Notes under the pieces: generated by a model
What the model was told of the DNA's origin: nothing
The model's input: only the letters and a program-made list of their open reading frames with translations
Databases searched by the model: none
Shown: in pieces, positions 1 through 10,049 of the stretch
Numbering within the stretch: position 1 is the stretch's first letter
Layout of the letters: each line of letters begins with the position of its first letter
From: Nitrosospira sp.
GTDB taxonomy: Bacteria; Pseudomonadota; Gammaproteobacteria; Burkholderiales; Nitrosomonadaceae
Reading direction: 5' to 3'
Length of the DNA stretch: 64,000 nucleotides
NCBI GenBank assembly: GCA_026399575.1
Contig: JAPLQS010000011.1
Coordinates: 1-64,000 of the forward strand
Program-made: the position numbers and the translations under genes

Positions 1-128
1 AGAAGTTCAATGGAATATCCGTCATCACCTTCTACCTGCATTTGAAAGAAACTGAATTCCGCTTTAACCATCGCCGTGATAATCTGTATCTTGAGTTACT
101 TCGATTATTGAGATTAAACCCGCTTTAA
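1..128 (+). mobile_element. IS1595-family transposase, C-terminal fragment cut by the window edge
   Basis: Codons from position 3 to the TAA at 126-128 give 41 residues with no start, so the gene enters from the left. The segment FYLHLKETEFRFNHR, followed by LYLELLRLLRLNPL and the stop, resembles the usual C-terminus of ISXO2-like DDE transposases of the IS1595 family. Only this tail is visible, so integrity, copy number and the left terminal repeat cannot be judged. The bases just after the stop (137-150, GACCCATTTCTATT) resemble a motif that also occurs in the direct repeats around the toxin-antitoxin module at 48931-49627, so they may belong to the element's right end. The family call rests on recall of the family's C-terminal pattern. 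Confidence 0.7.
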
Positions 129-170
129 CTTCCTAAGACCCATTTCTATTATCCAAATCTTCTTTCTGAT

Positions 171-767
171 TCAGTCCTTAACCAAGCGGATACTGCGAAA
201 CCAGCCTCCTGCCAGCACCGGCACATCTGTTTCCAGCTTCAATCCGGGAATGTCTGCCAGCACCTTTTCAAACACCACATCCAGTCGCGTGACCGTATGC
301 TGCGTCAGCAGATTCAATATTCGCCTGATCCACGCAGCCTCGCCTGGCTTGAGAAATTTGTCGAGTATCAATACGCTCCCACCCGGTTTCAGCACACGCA
401 CAGTTTCCCGCAAACAGGCGAGCGGGTTGGGAACCACCGCAAGAATCAAGTGCAGTACCACATGGTCGAAGCACTCGCTGGCAAATGGTAGCGCCATACT
501 GTTGCCTTGCACGAGATCGAGGTGTAGTCCTGCGCTGCGAGGCTTTGTCTGCTTGAGCATGGCAGCGGTAAGATCCAGGCCGGTATAACGGTGACATGGC
601 GGGAGGTGGGGCAGATCCAGCCCGGTACCGATGCCATTGATGAGGATATTGAGACTGCCTTGCTGCGGCAATTGCCGCAGACTGGTGGCACGTACAATTT
701 TGGATGCTGCCGCGACGAAAGCGTCATAGAGCGGAGCGATCAGGGTGTATGTGTGGCGCAAGGACAT
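171..767 (-). CDS. Class I SAM-dependent methyltransferase (UbiE/PmtA-like)
   Basis: The start is set at the ATG at 765-767 (MSLRHTYTLIAPLYD), giving 198 residues. It lies 10 bases after the lgt stop, with AGGGG as a plausible ribosome binding site; a longer frame would run back into lgt. The opening 'Y..iAPlYD' is typical of UbiE/PmtA-like methyltransferases. A glycine-rich SAM-binding stretch (INGIGTGLDLPHLP), an acidic YTGLDLT strand and a post-core VLKPGG motif follow. Substrate is not decidable: lipid head-group or quinone-ring methylation are both possible. It is probably co-transcribed with lgt, which fits a membrane-lipid role, but that is inference. Confidence 0.75.
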   Translation of the reverse strand: MSLRHTYTLIAPLYDAFVAAASKIVRATSLRQLPQQGSLNILINGIGTGLDLPHLPPCHRYTGLDLTAAMLKQTKPRSAGLHLDLVQGNSMALPFASECFDHVVLHLILAVVPNPLACLRETVRVLKPGGSVLILDKFLKPGEAAWIRRILNLLTQHTVTRLDVVFEKVLADIPGLKLETDVPVLAGGWFRSIRLVKD

Positions 768-777
768 GAGGATGCCC

Positions 778-1596
778 CTATTTGCGATCCTGTTTGCCAG
801 CTTTGACCGGTTTGTCCGACTTACGATTGGCCCAGACCAGCATCCAGATACCCACTGCAATCATCGGCAACGACAGCCATTGGCCCATGCTGATGCCCAG
901 TGTCAGCACGCCGATGAAGCCATCTCCCGGTTCGCGAAAGAACTCAGCCAGCGAGCGGAATACGCCGTAGCCGATCAGGAACATGCCCGAGACCGCCCCT
1001 ACTGGTCTTGGCTTGGATGAGTAAATCCACAACAATGCAAAAAATGCCAGGCCTTCCAGCGCAAATTCATAGAGCTGGGAAGGGTGACGCGGCAATGCGT
1101 CCACGTGCGGGAAGATCATGCCCCAGGCCACGTCGGTGGGACGTCCCCACAGTTCGGCATTGATGAAGTTGCCTATGCGACCGGCACCCAGTCCCAGCGG
1201 CACCAGCGGTGCAATAAAATCCGTCACGACCAGCCAGCGCAATTTATATTTGCGTGCCAGCAACGCCATCGCTGTTATCACGCCGAGAAAGCCGCCGTGA
1301 AACGCCATGCCGCCCTGCCATACCGCAAAGACTTCCAGCGGTTGCTGCAAATAATAGCCAAGATTATAAAACAGCACATAGCCCAGACGGCCACCCACTA
1401 TTACCCCCAGCACACCATAAAACAGCATGTCATCCAGCATGGTGTTGGTGAACGCTGCTTGTGGGCGACGCCGGATGCAATAGCGCCCTAACAGAATGAA
1501 CAATGCAAACCCCAGCAGATACATGAGACCGTACCAGCGAATGGCGAGGGGTCCAAGATAGATGGCGACAGGGTCGAACTGCGGATGAACGAACAT
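778..1596 (-). CDS. lgt: Prolipoprotein diacylglyceryl transferase
   Basis: Transfers diacylglycerol from phosphatidylglycerol to the lipobox cysteine of prolipoproteins, the first step of lipoprotein maturation, in the inner membrane. The 272-residue product has about seven hydrophobic segments and the Lgt signature region around [15 protein letters not shown] and HPSQLYE. I chose the ATG at 1594-1596 ([11 protein letters not shown]), which matches the usual Lgt N-terminus and has AGAAG upstream; an in-frame ATG at 1644 would add 16 unlikely residues. It is divergent from ilvD and likely in an operon with the methyltransferase at 171-767. Confidence 0.96.
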   Translation of the reverse strand: MFVHPQFDPVAIYLGPLAIRWYGLMYLLGFALFILLGRYCIRRRPQAAFTNTMLDDMLFYGVLGVIVGGRLGYVLFYNLGYYLQQPLEVFAVWQGGMAFHGGFLGVITAMALLARKYKLRWLVVTDFIAPLVPLGLGAGRIGNFINAELWGRPTDVAWGMIFPHVDALPRHPSQLYEFALEGLAFFALLWIYSSKPRPVGAVSGMFLIGYGVFRSLAEFFREPGDGFIGVLTLGISMGQWLSLPMIAVGIWMLVWANRKSDKPVKAGKQDRK

Positions 1597-1714
1597 CGGT
1601 ATCAACTTCTTTTGCGGTAAAATCGGATTATACGGCAAGCGCATTCACTACAATGTTATGAGCATCGAGAATGCCTCTGCAGCTACGGATTTCTAACGTT
1701 TCCCAGGAGTGATC

Positions 1715-3394
1715 ATGTCATACAACAAATGCAGCCAGGCTATTACCCAAGGCGCGCAGCGCTCTCCCAGCCGTGCCATGCTGCGAGCGGTGGGTTTCGG
1801 TGACATGGATTTCGACAAGCCCATCGTCGGCGTCGCCAATGGTTTTTCCACCATCACGCCCTGCAATATGGGACTGAATGAGCTGGCCATAAACGCCGAG
1901 AGCGCATTGAAGCAAGCCGGGGCGATGCCGCAGATGTTTGGCACCATCACTGTGTCCGATGGCATTTCCATGGGTACTGAAGGCATGAAGTACTCGCTGG
2001 TGTCGCGCGAAGTGATCGCGGATTCGATTGAAACTGCGGTACAGGCAGAAAGCATGGATGGGGTGATCGCGATAGGCGGCTGCGACAAGAACATGCCGGG
2101 TGCGATGATCGCGATGGCGCGGATGAATGTTCCGGCTATTTTTGTTTACGGCGGCACCATCAAGCCCGGCCACTACAAAGGGCAGGACCTGACCATCGTC
2201 AGCTCGTTCGAAGCGGTCGGGCAATATGCCGCGCACAAGATAGACGAGCAGGAACTGCTGGCAGTGGAGCGCCATGCCTGTCCCGGCGCGGGTTCCTGCG
2301 GCGGCATGTTCACTGCCAACACCATGTCGTCGGCATTTGAAGCGATGGGTATGAGCCTGCCCTACTCTTCGACGATGGCGGCGGAGGATGACGAGAAGCG
2401 CGTGAGCGCGGCTCGTTCGGCCGAAGTGCTGGTTGACGCAATCAAGCAGCAGATCCGCCCGCGCGACATCATCACCCGGAAATCCATCGAGAACGCGATC
2501 GCCGTGATCATGGCGGTGGGCGGCTCAACCAATGCAGTATTGCACTTCCTTGCGATTGCCCATGCGGCTGAAGTGGAACTCAGCATCGACGATTTTGAGC
2601 GCATGCGCGGCAAGGTGCCGGTATTGTGCAATCTGAAACCATCCGGACGTTACGTTGCCACTGATCTGCATCAGGCAGGAGGTGTTCCGCAAGTGATGAA
2701 AATGCTGCTCGAGCATGGCTTGTTGCACGGCGATTGTCTGACCATCAGCGGTCAGACGGTCGCGGAAATACTGCGGGATATTCCCGTGACACCGCGCAAA
2801 GATCAGGATGTGATCCGGCAATGGGAAAACCCGATGTACGCGCAGGGCCATCTTGCCATCCTCAAGGGCAACCTCTCCACCGAAGGCTGCGTGGCTAAAA
2901 TCAGTGGAGTGAAAAATCCAAAGATCACCGGCCCGGCGCGGGTATTCGAATCGGAAGAAACCTGCATGGCGGCGATACTCGCACGCGGAATCCAGCCTGG
3001 CGATGTGGTGGTGATACGCTATGAAGGTCCCAAGGGAGGTCCCGGCATGCGCGAAATGCTCTCGCCCACTTCCGCCCTCATTGGCGAGGGTCTGGGAGAT
3101 TCGGTGGGGCTCATCACCGATGGCCGTTTTTCCGGCGGCACCTACGGCATGGTGGTTGGTCATGTTGCGCCGGAAGCATTTGTCGGTGGAACCATCGCGC
3201 TGGTGCATGAAGGCGACTCCATCACCATAGACGCGGAACAGCGGTTGCTGCAACTCAATGTCGCGGAGGAAGAGCTTGCCCGGCGCCGTGCCGCATGGCA
3301 GCCGCCCGCGCCGCGCTATACGCGTGGAGTTCTGGCGAAATATGCGAAACTGGTTTCCAGTGCCAGCCGCGGCGCAATAACCGACGGGTCATAA
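1715..3394 (+). CDS. ilvD: Dihydroxy-acid dehydratase
   Basis: Dehydrates 2,3-dihydroxy-isovalerate and -methylvalerate to the 2-oxo acids in valine/isoleucine synthesis, using an Fe-S cluster. The 559-residue length is normal. Diagnostic motifs are GGCDKNMPG and [16 protein letters not shown] (cluster cysteines), and [11 protein letters not shown] near the C-terminus. The ATG at 1715 follows CAGGAG with proper spacing; a GTG two codons upstream is less likely. It is divergent from lgt and followed 18 bases later by the YyaL-type gene, probably in the same transcript. Confidence 0.97.
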   Translation: MSYNKCSQAITQGAQRSPSRAMLRAVGFGDMDFDKPIVGVANGFSTITPCNMGLNELAINAESALKQAGAMPQMFGTITVSDGISMGTEGMKYSLVSREVIADSIETAVQAESMDGVIAIGGCDKNMPGAMIAMARMNVPAIFVYGGTIKPGHYKGQDLTIVSSFEAVGQYAAHKIDEQELLAVERHACPGAGSCGGMFTANTMSSAFEAMGMSLPYSSTMAAEDDEKRVSAARSAEVLVDAIKQQIRPRDIITRKSIENAIAVIMAVGGSTNAVLHFLAIAHAAEVELSIDDFERMRGKVPVLCNLKPSGRYVATDLHQAGGVPQVMKMLLEHGLLHGDCLTISGQTVAEILRDIPVTPRKDQDVIRQWENPMYAQGHLAILKGNLSTEGCVAKISGVKNPKITGPARVFESEETCMAAILARGIQPGDVVVIRYEGPKGGPGMREMLSPTSALIGEGLGDSVGLITDGRFSGGTYGMVVGHVAPEAFVGGTIALVHEGDSITIDAEQRLLQLNVAEEELARRRAAWQPPAPRYTRGVLAKYAKLVSSASRGAITDGS

Positions 3395-3412
3395 CCGGGA
3401 AGGTTGTCGAGC

Positions 3413-5476
3413 ATGCCTAATCATCTCGCGGGCGAAACCAGCCCGTATCTTCTGCAGCACGCAGATAACCCAGTGGATTGGCATCCCTGGGGTGAGAAGG
3501 CGCTGGCGCTGGCGCGCATGCAGAATAAACCCATACTGCTTTCCATCGGTTATTCCGCCTGTCACTGGTGCCATGTCATGGCGCACGAATCGTTTGAGGA
3601 CGAGGAAGTCGCTGCGGCGATGAACCGGCACTTCATCAACATCAAGGTGGATCGCGAAGAGCGCCCCGATCTTGACCAGATTTATCAGACCGCCCTCTAC
3701 ATACTGACTCAGCGCAACGGCGGCTGGCCGTTGACCATGTTCCTGACCCCCGAGCAGAAGCCGTTCTTTGGCGGCACTTATTTCCCCAAGTTGCCGCGTC
3801 ATGGCATGCCAGGTTTCCTCGATTTATTGCCGCGCGTCGCCGAGACTTATTACGTACGTGGCGCGGAAATCGAACAGCAGAACAGCGCATTGCTGGAATC
3901 GCTGGCGAGTACGCTGCCGTCAAGAAATCCAGAGGTACCGGCATTCTCGGAGCAACTGCTGGCCAATGCGCTGGTGGAATTAAAAGACAGATTTGATGCT
4001 GTGCATGGTGGTTTTGGTGGGGCGCCAAAATTTCTGCATCCTACCGAGCTTGAGTTCTGTCTGCGACATTACGCGACAACCAAGGACCAAGAAATTCTGC
4101 GAATTGCTTCTTACTCCCTGGAAAAGATGGCAAAAGGCGGTATTTACGACCACCTGGGGGGTGGTTTCTGCCGTTACAGCACCGATCAGCACTGGAGCAT
4201 TCCGCATTTTGAAAAGATGCTGTATGACAATGGGCCACTGCTGCGGCTTTACGCCGATGCCTGGCTGGCAACGGGCGATTCTCTGTTCGAGCAGATTGTG
4301 GACGAGACTGCCGCGTGGGTAATGCGCGAAATGCAGTCACCGACGGGGGGCTATTACTCAACCATTGACGCCGATTCGGAACATGAAGAAGGCAAGTTCT
4401 ATGTCTGGGGGCGCGAGCAGGTGGAGCAAGTGTTGTCGCCGGAAGAATATGCGGTGGCCGCACCTTATTACGGTTTCATGCGCCCCCCCAACTTCGAACA
4501 TCAGCACTGGAATCTGGAAATCGCGCAATCGCTGGCGGAAGTGGCCCAAGCCATTGGCATCAGCCGGGAGGAAGCACAACAAAGACTGACAGTCGCACGC
4601 ATAAAACTGTTCAGCGAGCGCAAGCTGCGTGTGCATCCGGGGCGCGATGAAAAAATTCTCACCAGCTGGAATGGCTTGATGATCAAAGGCATGGCGCGCG
4701 CAGGCAGTGTTTTCGGGCGTGGCGAGTGGGTGCATTCAGCCGCCCTGGCAGTGGATTTTATTCGTTCCGTGTTGTGGAAAGACGGGCGCCTGCTGGCGAC
4801 CTGCAAGGATGGCAAGGCGCATCTCAACGCCTATCTCGATGATTACGCTTTCTTGTTGGATGGTCTGTTGGAACTGATGCAGGCGGAGTTCCGCCAGGCC
4901 GATCTGGATTTTGCTGTGGCGCTGGCCGAGGTATTGTTGGAACAGTTTGAGGACAAACAGGCGGGAGGTTTTTTCTTCACCAGCCACGAGCATGAAAAAC
5001 TAATCCACCGCCCCAAGCCAGGTCATGACAATGCTACACCTTCAGGTAATGGAGTGGCGGCCTACAGTCTGCAACGCCTTGGCCACCTGCTCGGCGAGTT
5101 GCGCTACTTACAAGCAGCGGAACGCACCCTGAGTTTGTTTTATCCCGTATTATCCCGTCATGCCAGCTCCGGTTGCAGCCTGCTGACGGTGTTGGAGGAA
5201 ACGCTTACTCCGCCCCAAACCGTTATCCTCCGTGGACAGGTGCCGGCTCTTGCAGAATGGCGAGATGCATTGCTACCCATTGCACCTTATGCCATGGTGC
5301 TTGCCTTGCCAGCGGAACTTGTCGGCTTGCCGGTGAGTCTGAGTAAACATGCGCCGCCAGATAAGGTTGTCAACGCTTGGGTCTGTCAAGGCGTTAGGTG
5401 CTTACCGGAAATTTCTGACTTGCAGGAATTGCTGCGCGTCTGTGAAGTTCAAGGTAGAATAAAGTTTCCTCGATAA
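3413..5476 (+). CDS. Thioredoxin-domain protein of the YyaL/SPATA20 (DUF255) family
   Basis: A 687-residue protein with an N-terminal thioredoxin-like domain, beginning [19 protein letters not shown] and carrying CHWCHVM at about residues 50-56, followed by a long alpha-helical glycosidase-like (six-hairpin) region with motifs such as [12 protein letters not shown] and [13 protein letters not shown]. The architecture is that of YyaL and spermatogenesis-associated protein 20. The molecular function of the family is not settled. The ATG at 3413 is preceded by GGGAAGG; an in-frame TTG three codons upstream is less likely. It probably shares a transcript with ilvD. Confidence 0.88.
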   Translation: MPNHLAGETSPYLLQHADNPVDWHPWGEKALALARMQNKPILLSIGYSACHWCHVMAHESFEDEEVAAAMNRHFINIKVDREERPDLDQIYQTALYILTQRNGGWPLTMFLTPEQKPFFGGTYFPKLPRHGMPGFLDLLPRVAETYYVRGAEIEQQNSALLESLASTLPSRNPEVPAFSEQLLANALVELKDRFDAVHGGFGGAPKFLHPTELEFCLRHYATTKDQEILRIASYSLEKMAKGGIYDHLGGGFCRYSTDQHWSIPHFEKMLYDNGPLLRLYADAWLATGDSLFEQIVDETAAWVMREMQSPTGGYYSTIDADSEHEEGKFYVWGREQVEQVLSPEEYAVAAPYYGFMRPPNFEHQHWNLEIAQSLAEVAQAIGISREEAQQRLTVARIKLFSERKLRVHPGRDEKILTSWNGLMIKGMARAGSVFGRGEWVHSAALAVDFIRSVLWKDGRLLATCKDGKAHLNAYLDDYAFLLDGLLELMQAEFRQADLDFAVALAEVLLEQFEDKQAGGFFFTSHEHEKLIHRPKPGHDNATPSGNGVAAYSLQRLGHLLGELRYLQAAERTLSLFYPVLSRHASSGCSLLTVLEETLTPPQTVILRGQVPALAEWRDALLPIAPYAMVLALPAELVGLPVSLSKHAPPDKVVNAWVCQGVRCLPEISDLQELLRVCEVQGRIKFPR

Positions 5477-5500
5477 CTTTAACGGATAAAAGGAGTAAAA

Positions 5501-5812
5501 ATGAAAACTGTCTGGATGGGAATGATTGCAGCATCAGCCCTGTTGATGGTAGGCACCGCGCAAGCGAGTCAGGAACTGGCCCAAGGCAGCGGCTGCATGA
5601 ACTGCCACATGCTCGACAAGAAAATGGTCGGACCCGGTCTCAAGGATATCGCCGCCAAGTACAAGGGTGATGCCGGCGCCGCAGCCAAGTTGACCGAGAA
5701 GATAGTCAAAGGCAGCAACGGGGTGTGGGGACCAATCCCGATGCCACCGAATGCGGGCGTCAGCGAGGCGAATGCCAAGACCTTGGCGCAGTGGATTTTG
5801 TCGCTCAAGTAA
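5501..5812 (+). CDS. Class I c-type cytochrome (cytochrome c551/c552-like)
   Basis: A 103-residue periplasmic electron carrier. The first 22 residues form a Sec signal peptide ending around TAQAS, and haem attachment is CMNCH at residues 32-36. A distal IPMPPN segment supplies the likely axial methionine, as in Pseudomonas c551 and Nitrosomonas c552. It has a strong ribosome binding site (AAAAGGAG) 24 bases after the YyaL stop and a clear terminator 18 bases after its own stop, so it may also be expressed as a short monocistronic message. Its redox partner is not shown by the sequence. Confidence 0.93.
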   Translation: MKTVWMGMIAASALLMVGTAQASQELAQGSGCMNCHMLDKKMVGPGLKDIAAKYKGDAGAAAKLTEKIVKGSNGVWGPIPMPPNAGVSEANAKTLAQWILSLK

Positions 5813-5830
5813 CCTGGGTTTATCGTACAG

Positions 5831-5862
5831 AAAAAGCCGACGCAGTTATGCGTCGGCTTTTT
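5831..5862 (+). terminator. Rho-independent terminator after the cytochrome c gene
   Basis: A perfect 14-bp inverted repeat, AAAAAGCCGACGCA at 5831-5844 and its complement at 5849-5862, with a GTTA loop. It continues into a T-rich run (TTATTTT). It lies 18 bases after the cytochrome stop codon. Confidence 0.95.
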
Positions 5863-5914
5863 ATTTTGCGCCAGGCGCCTTCGAATCTGGATTACGGGAG
5901 ACTGAGTTAAGATC

Positions 5915-6676
5915 ATGGGCTGGTTCGCGACCAATCTGCTAAGTGCTTTTCTGCTGCCGCCGCTAAATCTTATCCTGCCGGGTGCGCTGGGTGTGCTATT
6001 GCTCAGGCGTCACCCGCGACTGGGCAAGCTTCTGGTTGCCAGCACATTGATTCTGCTTTATCTGCTGTCCACTCCTTTTGTTGCCGGGACTATGCTGCAG
6101 AAGCTGGAAACACCGTTTGTTCCCGGTTTCGCCGACAGTGGGGCGCAGGCCATCGTGGTGCTGGGTGGTGGGACTTATTTCAACGCGGTCGAATATGGCG
6201 GCGATACGGTAAGCCGTTACAGCCTGGAACGCATTCGTTATGCCGCCCGCTTGCATCGGCTTACAGGCAAGCCGATACTGGCGACCGGCGGTGCCCCGCT
6301 CGGCAATGCTTCTTCCGAAGCGGCGCAGATGAAAGTGGCGCTGGAAAAGGATTTCCAGGTTCCGGTCAGGTGGGTCGAGGAAGCCTCGAACAACACGCGT
6401 GAAAACGCTTACAAGAGTTTTGCCATGCTGAAGAAAAGCGGGATCACGCACATCATGCTGGTTACTCATGCCTGGCATATGCCAAGGTCAATGCAGGAGT
6501 TCGAGCAGGCGGGGTTCAAGGTTAGCCCTGCCGCCACAGCGTTTACTACCCGTTACCGGACGGACGCGCTGGCGTTTATCCCCACGGCCGGCGCGCTACA
6601 GCAGAGCGGATTATTCATGCATGAAATGATAGGGATGCTGTGGTATCGGCTGTTTCCGGCCTCTGACCAAACTTGA
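5915..6676 (+). CDS. YdcF/ElyC-family (DUF218) membrane protein
   Basis: A 253-residue protein with two N-terminal hydrophobic segments (residues about 5-30 and 40-60) and a DUF218 domain: AIVVLGGG near residue 84, the ATGGAP turn, EEASNNTRENA and VTHAWHMPR. This is the pattern of SanA/ElyC/YdcF proteins, which are linked in enterobacteria to envelope integrity and lipid carrier metabolism. The exact reaction is unknown. The start at 5915 comes after the terminator of the preceding gene, so it needs its own promoter. OsmC follows after 42 bases. Confidence 0.85.
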   Translation: MGWFATNLLSAFLLPPLNLILPGALGVLLLRRHPRLGKLLVASTLILLYLLSTPFVAGTMLQKLETPFVPGFADSGAQAIVVLGGGTYFNAVEYGGDTVSRYSLERIRYAARLHRLTGKPILATGGAPLGNASSEAAQMKVALEKDFQVPVRWVEEASNNTRENAYKSFAMLKKSGITHIMLVTHAWHMPRSMQEFEQAGFKVSPAATAFTTRYRTDALAFIPTAGALQQSGLFMHEMIGMLWYRLFPASDQT

Positions 6677-6718
6677 AGTCGTTAGAATGGCACCCGAAAA
6701 TATTTAAAAAGGATAGAT

Positions 6719-7135
6719 ATGAAAGCGCGTATCAAGTGGAAGGATGGAATGAGTTTTCTGGGCGAATCCGGCAGTGGCCATGCAGTGCTGATGGACGGCC
6801 CGCCGGAGGCGGGCGGCAAGAACCTGGGGCCGCGCCCGATGGAAATGCTGTTGCTGGGAACCGGCGGCTGCGCCGCCTTCGACGTGATGCTGATCCTGAA
6901 AAAGGGCCGTCAGGCAGTCAGCGATTGCGTGGTGGAAATTGAAGCGCAACGGGCAGCACAAGATCCCAAGGTGTTCACCCACATCCACTTTCATTTCATC
7001 CTGACCGGGAAAAACCTGCAGCCGCAGCAAATTGAGCGGGCGATCAGTCTATCCGCAGAAAAATACTGTTCGGCTTCGATCATGCTGGGGAAAACGGCAG
7101 AGATGACACACGATTTTGAACTCGTGGAGGAGTAG
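6719..7135 (+). CDS. OsmC/Ohr-family peroxide-detoxification protein
   Basis: A 138-residue OsmC-fold protein with the family's two reactive cysteines in GTGGCAAFDV (near residue 50) and EKYCSASIML (near residue 117). Members reduce organic hydroperoxides using thiols. The sequence is closer to the YhfA-like subgroup than to classic OsmC, judged by the conserved LGPRPMEMLL stretch. The ATG at 6719 follows AAAAAGGAT. Convergent with coq7; only 22 bases separate the stop codons. Confidence 0.9.
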   Translation: MKARIKWKDGMSFLGESGSGHAVLMDGPPEAGGKNLGPRPMEMLLLGTGGCAAFDVMLILKKGRQAVSDCVVEIEAQRAAQDPKVFTHIHFHFILTGKNLQPQQIERAISLSAEKYCSASIMLGKTAEMTHDFELVEE

Positions 7136-7157
7136 AGCTTCCGTTCGAAGCCGTGTG

Positions 7158-7784
7158 TCAAACCCAATAAGCTGTCCGCGTCATCACTTTCGATCCCAGT
7201 TGCATTGCCAGCTTTACCGGTGCCGGCAACTCTGCACCACCATAAGACATGGCCGTAGTGGCATGGCCTGCTTCGTCGACTTGCATCTGTGCGACGATGG
7301 CCCGACTTTTCCCATCATGCTGCGGTAAGCGCTGCAAATGTCCAGCCAGATGAGTCTCCACCTGGCGCTCGGTCTCTGCAAGAAACCCCAGGTTCCATTT
7401 GTCGCCGAGCATGCCCGCGAATGCACCGATGGCGAAGGATCCGCCGTACCATAGCGGATTCAGCAAACTCTTGCGCCCGCCCAGTTCTGCAATACGCCGT
7501 TCGGTCCAGGCAAGATGCTCCGTTTCTTCACGCGCTGCATGTGTCAAGGCTTGCTGTACCTCGGCATCCCGCGCAGTGAGCGCTTGTCCCTGGTAGAGCG
7601 CCTGTGCACAGATCTCACCGACATGGTTGACGCGCATCAGCGCGGTGGTTTCATTTTTTTCCGCGTCGGTCAACTCGACTTCCGGCAATCCGGTTCCGGG
7701 AACCGGGCGTAGAGTCTGCGCTGGCGTCAGCAACGTACGCAACGCGTTGTCAAAACCGATGATGAACTTGTCAATATTCGCCAT
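7158..7784 (-). CDS. coq7: Demethoxyubiquinone hydroxylase (Coq7-type di-iron monooxygenase)
   Basis: Catalyses the last ring hydroxylation of ubiquinone synthesis at the inner membrane. The 208-residue protein has ferritin-like iron-ligand motifs: [15 protein letters not shown], the ExxH in [12 protein letters not shown], and [11 protein letters not shown] near the C-terminus. This type replaces the flavoprotein UbiF in many betaproteobacteria. It is followed upstream on the same strand by the GlcF-like gene, 21 bases away. Together with ubiC-ubiA-ubiD at 50631-53525 it shows an aerobic ubiquinone pathway. Confidence 0.95.
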   Translation of the reverse strand: MANIDKFIIGFDNALRTLLTPAQTLRPVPGTGLPEVELTDAEKNETTALMRVNHVGEICAQALYQGQALTARDAEVQQALTHAAREETEHLAWTERRIAELGGRKSLLNPLWYGGSFAIGAFAGMLGDKWNLGFLAETERQVETHLAGHLQRLPQHDGKSRAIVAQMQVDEAGHATTAMSYGGAELPAPVKLAMQLGSKVMTRTAYWV

Positions 7785-7805
7785 GAATTTTCCTGAATGA
7801 TGTAA

Positions 7806-9110
7806 TTAAGATGGCATGCCCATCTGCCGCGCCAGCAGTGTTACCGGATGCAGCACCTCAATTTCCGATCCCGCCTGCCGCAATGCACTGGCCAGATGCA
7901 GTGCACAGCCGATGTTGGCAGTGGCAAGATAATGCCCCCCGCTTTCGTTCACTGCAATCATTTTATCATCCAGCAGCGCCTTTGCCATCTCCGGCTGATC
8001 GAGAAAATATGTCCCGGCTGCGCCGCAGCACTGATCATTGCCGGCGAGCGGAACAATGCACGCGCCGGGAATGCGCGCCAGCAACGCATAGGGATGAGCT
8101 GCGCCGCGCAGCACATTACGCAGGCTGCAGGGCTCATGCACTGCAATTTTGTGTGGCAACGGTGAGATTTTCACGTCATTCCATCCTTCGGCCTGCTGCA
8201 GAAAGGCGCTGATGTCGACGATCTTGGCGGAGAAATCAGGGGGGGCTTCCGCAAGCTGCACACCACAGCCCGATGCGGTACTGATGATTGCGTGCAGGTT
8301 CAACCCTGCGAAAGCCGCCGCGTTTTCTCGCGCTAGTTGCGCTGCCGTGTGCAGATCGCCGCCATGTCGGTGCAGTGCGCCGCAGCAGGTTTGCGCAGGC
8401 GGTACATGCACCGTGTAACCCAGGCGATTGAGTACAAATATGGCTGCATTCAACGTTGTCACATCCGCCAGTCGTGCAACACAGCCGAGGAACAGACCGA
8501 CTTCGCCGCGCGCATTGCCGCTTGCGGGATAAATCGTTTGCCATGATGCGGCTGTCTTGTTGGAGGCTGAACAGGGTGTGTCGATAAGCGGCAACTGTGC
8601 CTCCAGCACGGCAAGTTTTGTTTTCCCCAGCATCCTCGATTTGCGCACCCAAGCCTGCAGACCGCTGGTCTGGTAAAGGCGCAGGAGCGGGCGCAGCGCA
8701 TCGAGGCGTGCAGGTTTGGTGATGAATTCCTTCTCCGCCAGGGTTCGCAATGCAGACTTTTGCATTCCTGTACCTTGTCCGGGCCGGGCAGATGATGACT
8801 GCGTCATGGCCGCGCGAGCACTGTCAATCAGCTGCCCGTAAGCTACATGGTTGGGGCAGACAGCTTCACAGGCGCGGCAGGTTAGGCAGCGATCCATGTG
8901 CAGGGCAAAGCGTGCATTCATCGGAATGCGTTCGCTGGCAACACCGCTGATCAGAGCGATGCGTCCACGCGGCGAATCGGCTTCCGACAGGGTTATGCGG
9001 TAGGTTGGGCAATGCGGCAGACACAGGCCGCAGGCAACGCAGCGGTTGGCTTCGGCGAGCAGCGAAGCGGAAGAAAAATCAGGCGGGAGATCGGCTGGTT
9101 TCGTGATCAT
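7806..9110 (-). CDS. GlcF-like iron-sulfur oxidoreductase subunit (two 4Fe-4S, two CCG domains)
   Basis: A 434-residue protein with two N-terminal ferredoxin motifs, CVACGLCLPHCP near residue 25 and CLTCRACEAVCP near residue 75. Two cysteine-rich CCG domains follow (CCGALHRHGG and CCGAAGTYF). This is the layout of glycolate oxidase subunit GlcF and related heterodisulfide-reductase-like proteins. The flavoprotein partners GlcD and GlcE are not adjacent, so the substrate (glycolate, lactate or other) is undecided. Probably co-transcribed with coq7. Confidence 0.85.
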   Translation of the reverse strand: MITKPADLPPDFSSASLLAEANRCVACGLCLPHCPTYRITLSEADSPRGRIALISGVASERIPMNARFALHMDRCLTCRACEAVCPNHVAYGQLIDSARAAMTQSSSARPGQGTGMQKSALRTLAEKEFITKPARLDALRPLLRLYQTSGLQAWVRKSRMLGKTKLAVLEAQLPLIDTPCSASNKTAASWQTIYPASGNARGEVGLFLGCVARLADVTTLNAAIFVLNRLGYTVHVPPAQTCCGALHRHGGDLHTAAQLARENAAAFAGLNLHAIISTASGCGVQLAEAPPDFSAKIVDISAFLQQAEGWNDVKISPLPHKIAVHEPCSLRNVLRGAAHPYALLARIPGACIVPLAGNDQCCGAAGTYFLDQPEMAKALLDDKMIAVNESGGHYLATANIGCALHLASALRQAGSEIEVLHPVTLLARQMGMPS

Positions 9111-9374
9111 CTCCGGCGTAGAAGGCTGGAAAATTTTTTTGCTGGAATGGTAGGCACGGGCAGAGTCTACCCGCTAAAAGACGGGAAGGGTAGAGGAGTC
9201 GCCACTGCCATTCCTGAATGGAAACCCGGCATTATATGTAACAGTCTCAGGTAGATTCACCCAGTCGCCGCAACGGGAAAGCACCCTTGACGAACAAGAT
9301 GAGCGTGTCTACCATTCATAATGGAGACTGACTAGTTTCCCGCATGTTTCCTCAATTATTTAAAGGAGTTGATT

Positions 9375-9968
9375 ATGCTACAGCATCGATTTTTCCGGAA
9401 AACACTGCTTGGCGGCATTGCCCCGCTACTGCTGTCCGGCATGTTGATTACTCAGGTTGCGCCAGTCGGCGCGTCGGAACATGGGCATCACAAAGCCCAT
9501 GCCAAATTCAACCAGGCGGGAGAGTTGGCTCGACCAGCAAACATCAAGGAATGGATTTCCATCGGCGCATCGGTGACCCCGAAAGATATGAACAACGGCA
9601 AGCCGGCATTTCCCGAGTTTCATTATGTCTATATTGATCACGCAAGCTGGTCTCATTGGAAAAAAACGGGCGAGTTTCGCGAAGGTGCCATGATTGCCAA
9701 AGAACTGGTCAGCGTGGGCTCCAAGTCGGCAGCCAGCGGCAGCGGATATTTTGCCGGTGATTATGTCGGCCCGGTGGCGGTTTCAGTCAAGGACAGCAAG
9801 CGTTTTGCCAAGTCAAACAATTGGGGTTATTTTGTTTTTGGCGACGATAAAGCGCAAAATGCGGCAGCTGATGAAAGTTGCGTGGCTTGCCACAAAGCCA
9901 ATGCTGCGCAGGATATGGTCTTCACCCAGTATTGGGCGCCATTGCGCGCAGTCAGTCCTAAAAAATAA
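9375..9968 (+). CDS. Cytochrome P460-family periplasmic haem protein
   Basis: A 197-residue protein with a signal peptide (cleavage near VGASEHG), the family stretch FREGAMIAKEL, a GYFVFGDD strand and a haem-binding CVACH at about residues 169-173, followed by FTQYWAPL. This order is typical of cytochrome P460/cytochrome c'-beta proteins. In ammonia oxidisers P460 oxidises hydroxylamine and NO, while c'-beta members bind NO. Which applies depends on the haem-crosslinking lysine, which I cannot place without an alignment. The ATG at 9375 sits 6 bases after AAAGGAG. The gene stands alone with a 264-base upstream region. Confidence 0.85.
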   Translation: MLQHRFFRKTLLGGIAPLLLSGMLITQVAPVGASEHGHHKAHAKFNQAGELARPANIKEWISIGASVTPKDMNNGKPAFPEFHYVYIDHASWSHWKKTGEFREGAMIAKELVSVGSKSAASGSGYFAGDYVGPVAVSVKDSKRFAKSNNWGYFVFGDDKAQNAAADESCVACHKANAAQDMVFTQYWAPLRAVSPKK

Positions 9969-10049
9969 ATCAATCGGCAGCGGCAAGCCGGGGTAGCGGC
10001 ACCATAGAGTGCGCCCCTTGCTTGTCGTTGCATTCATATCGGATCCGGG

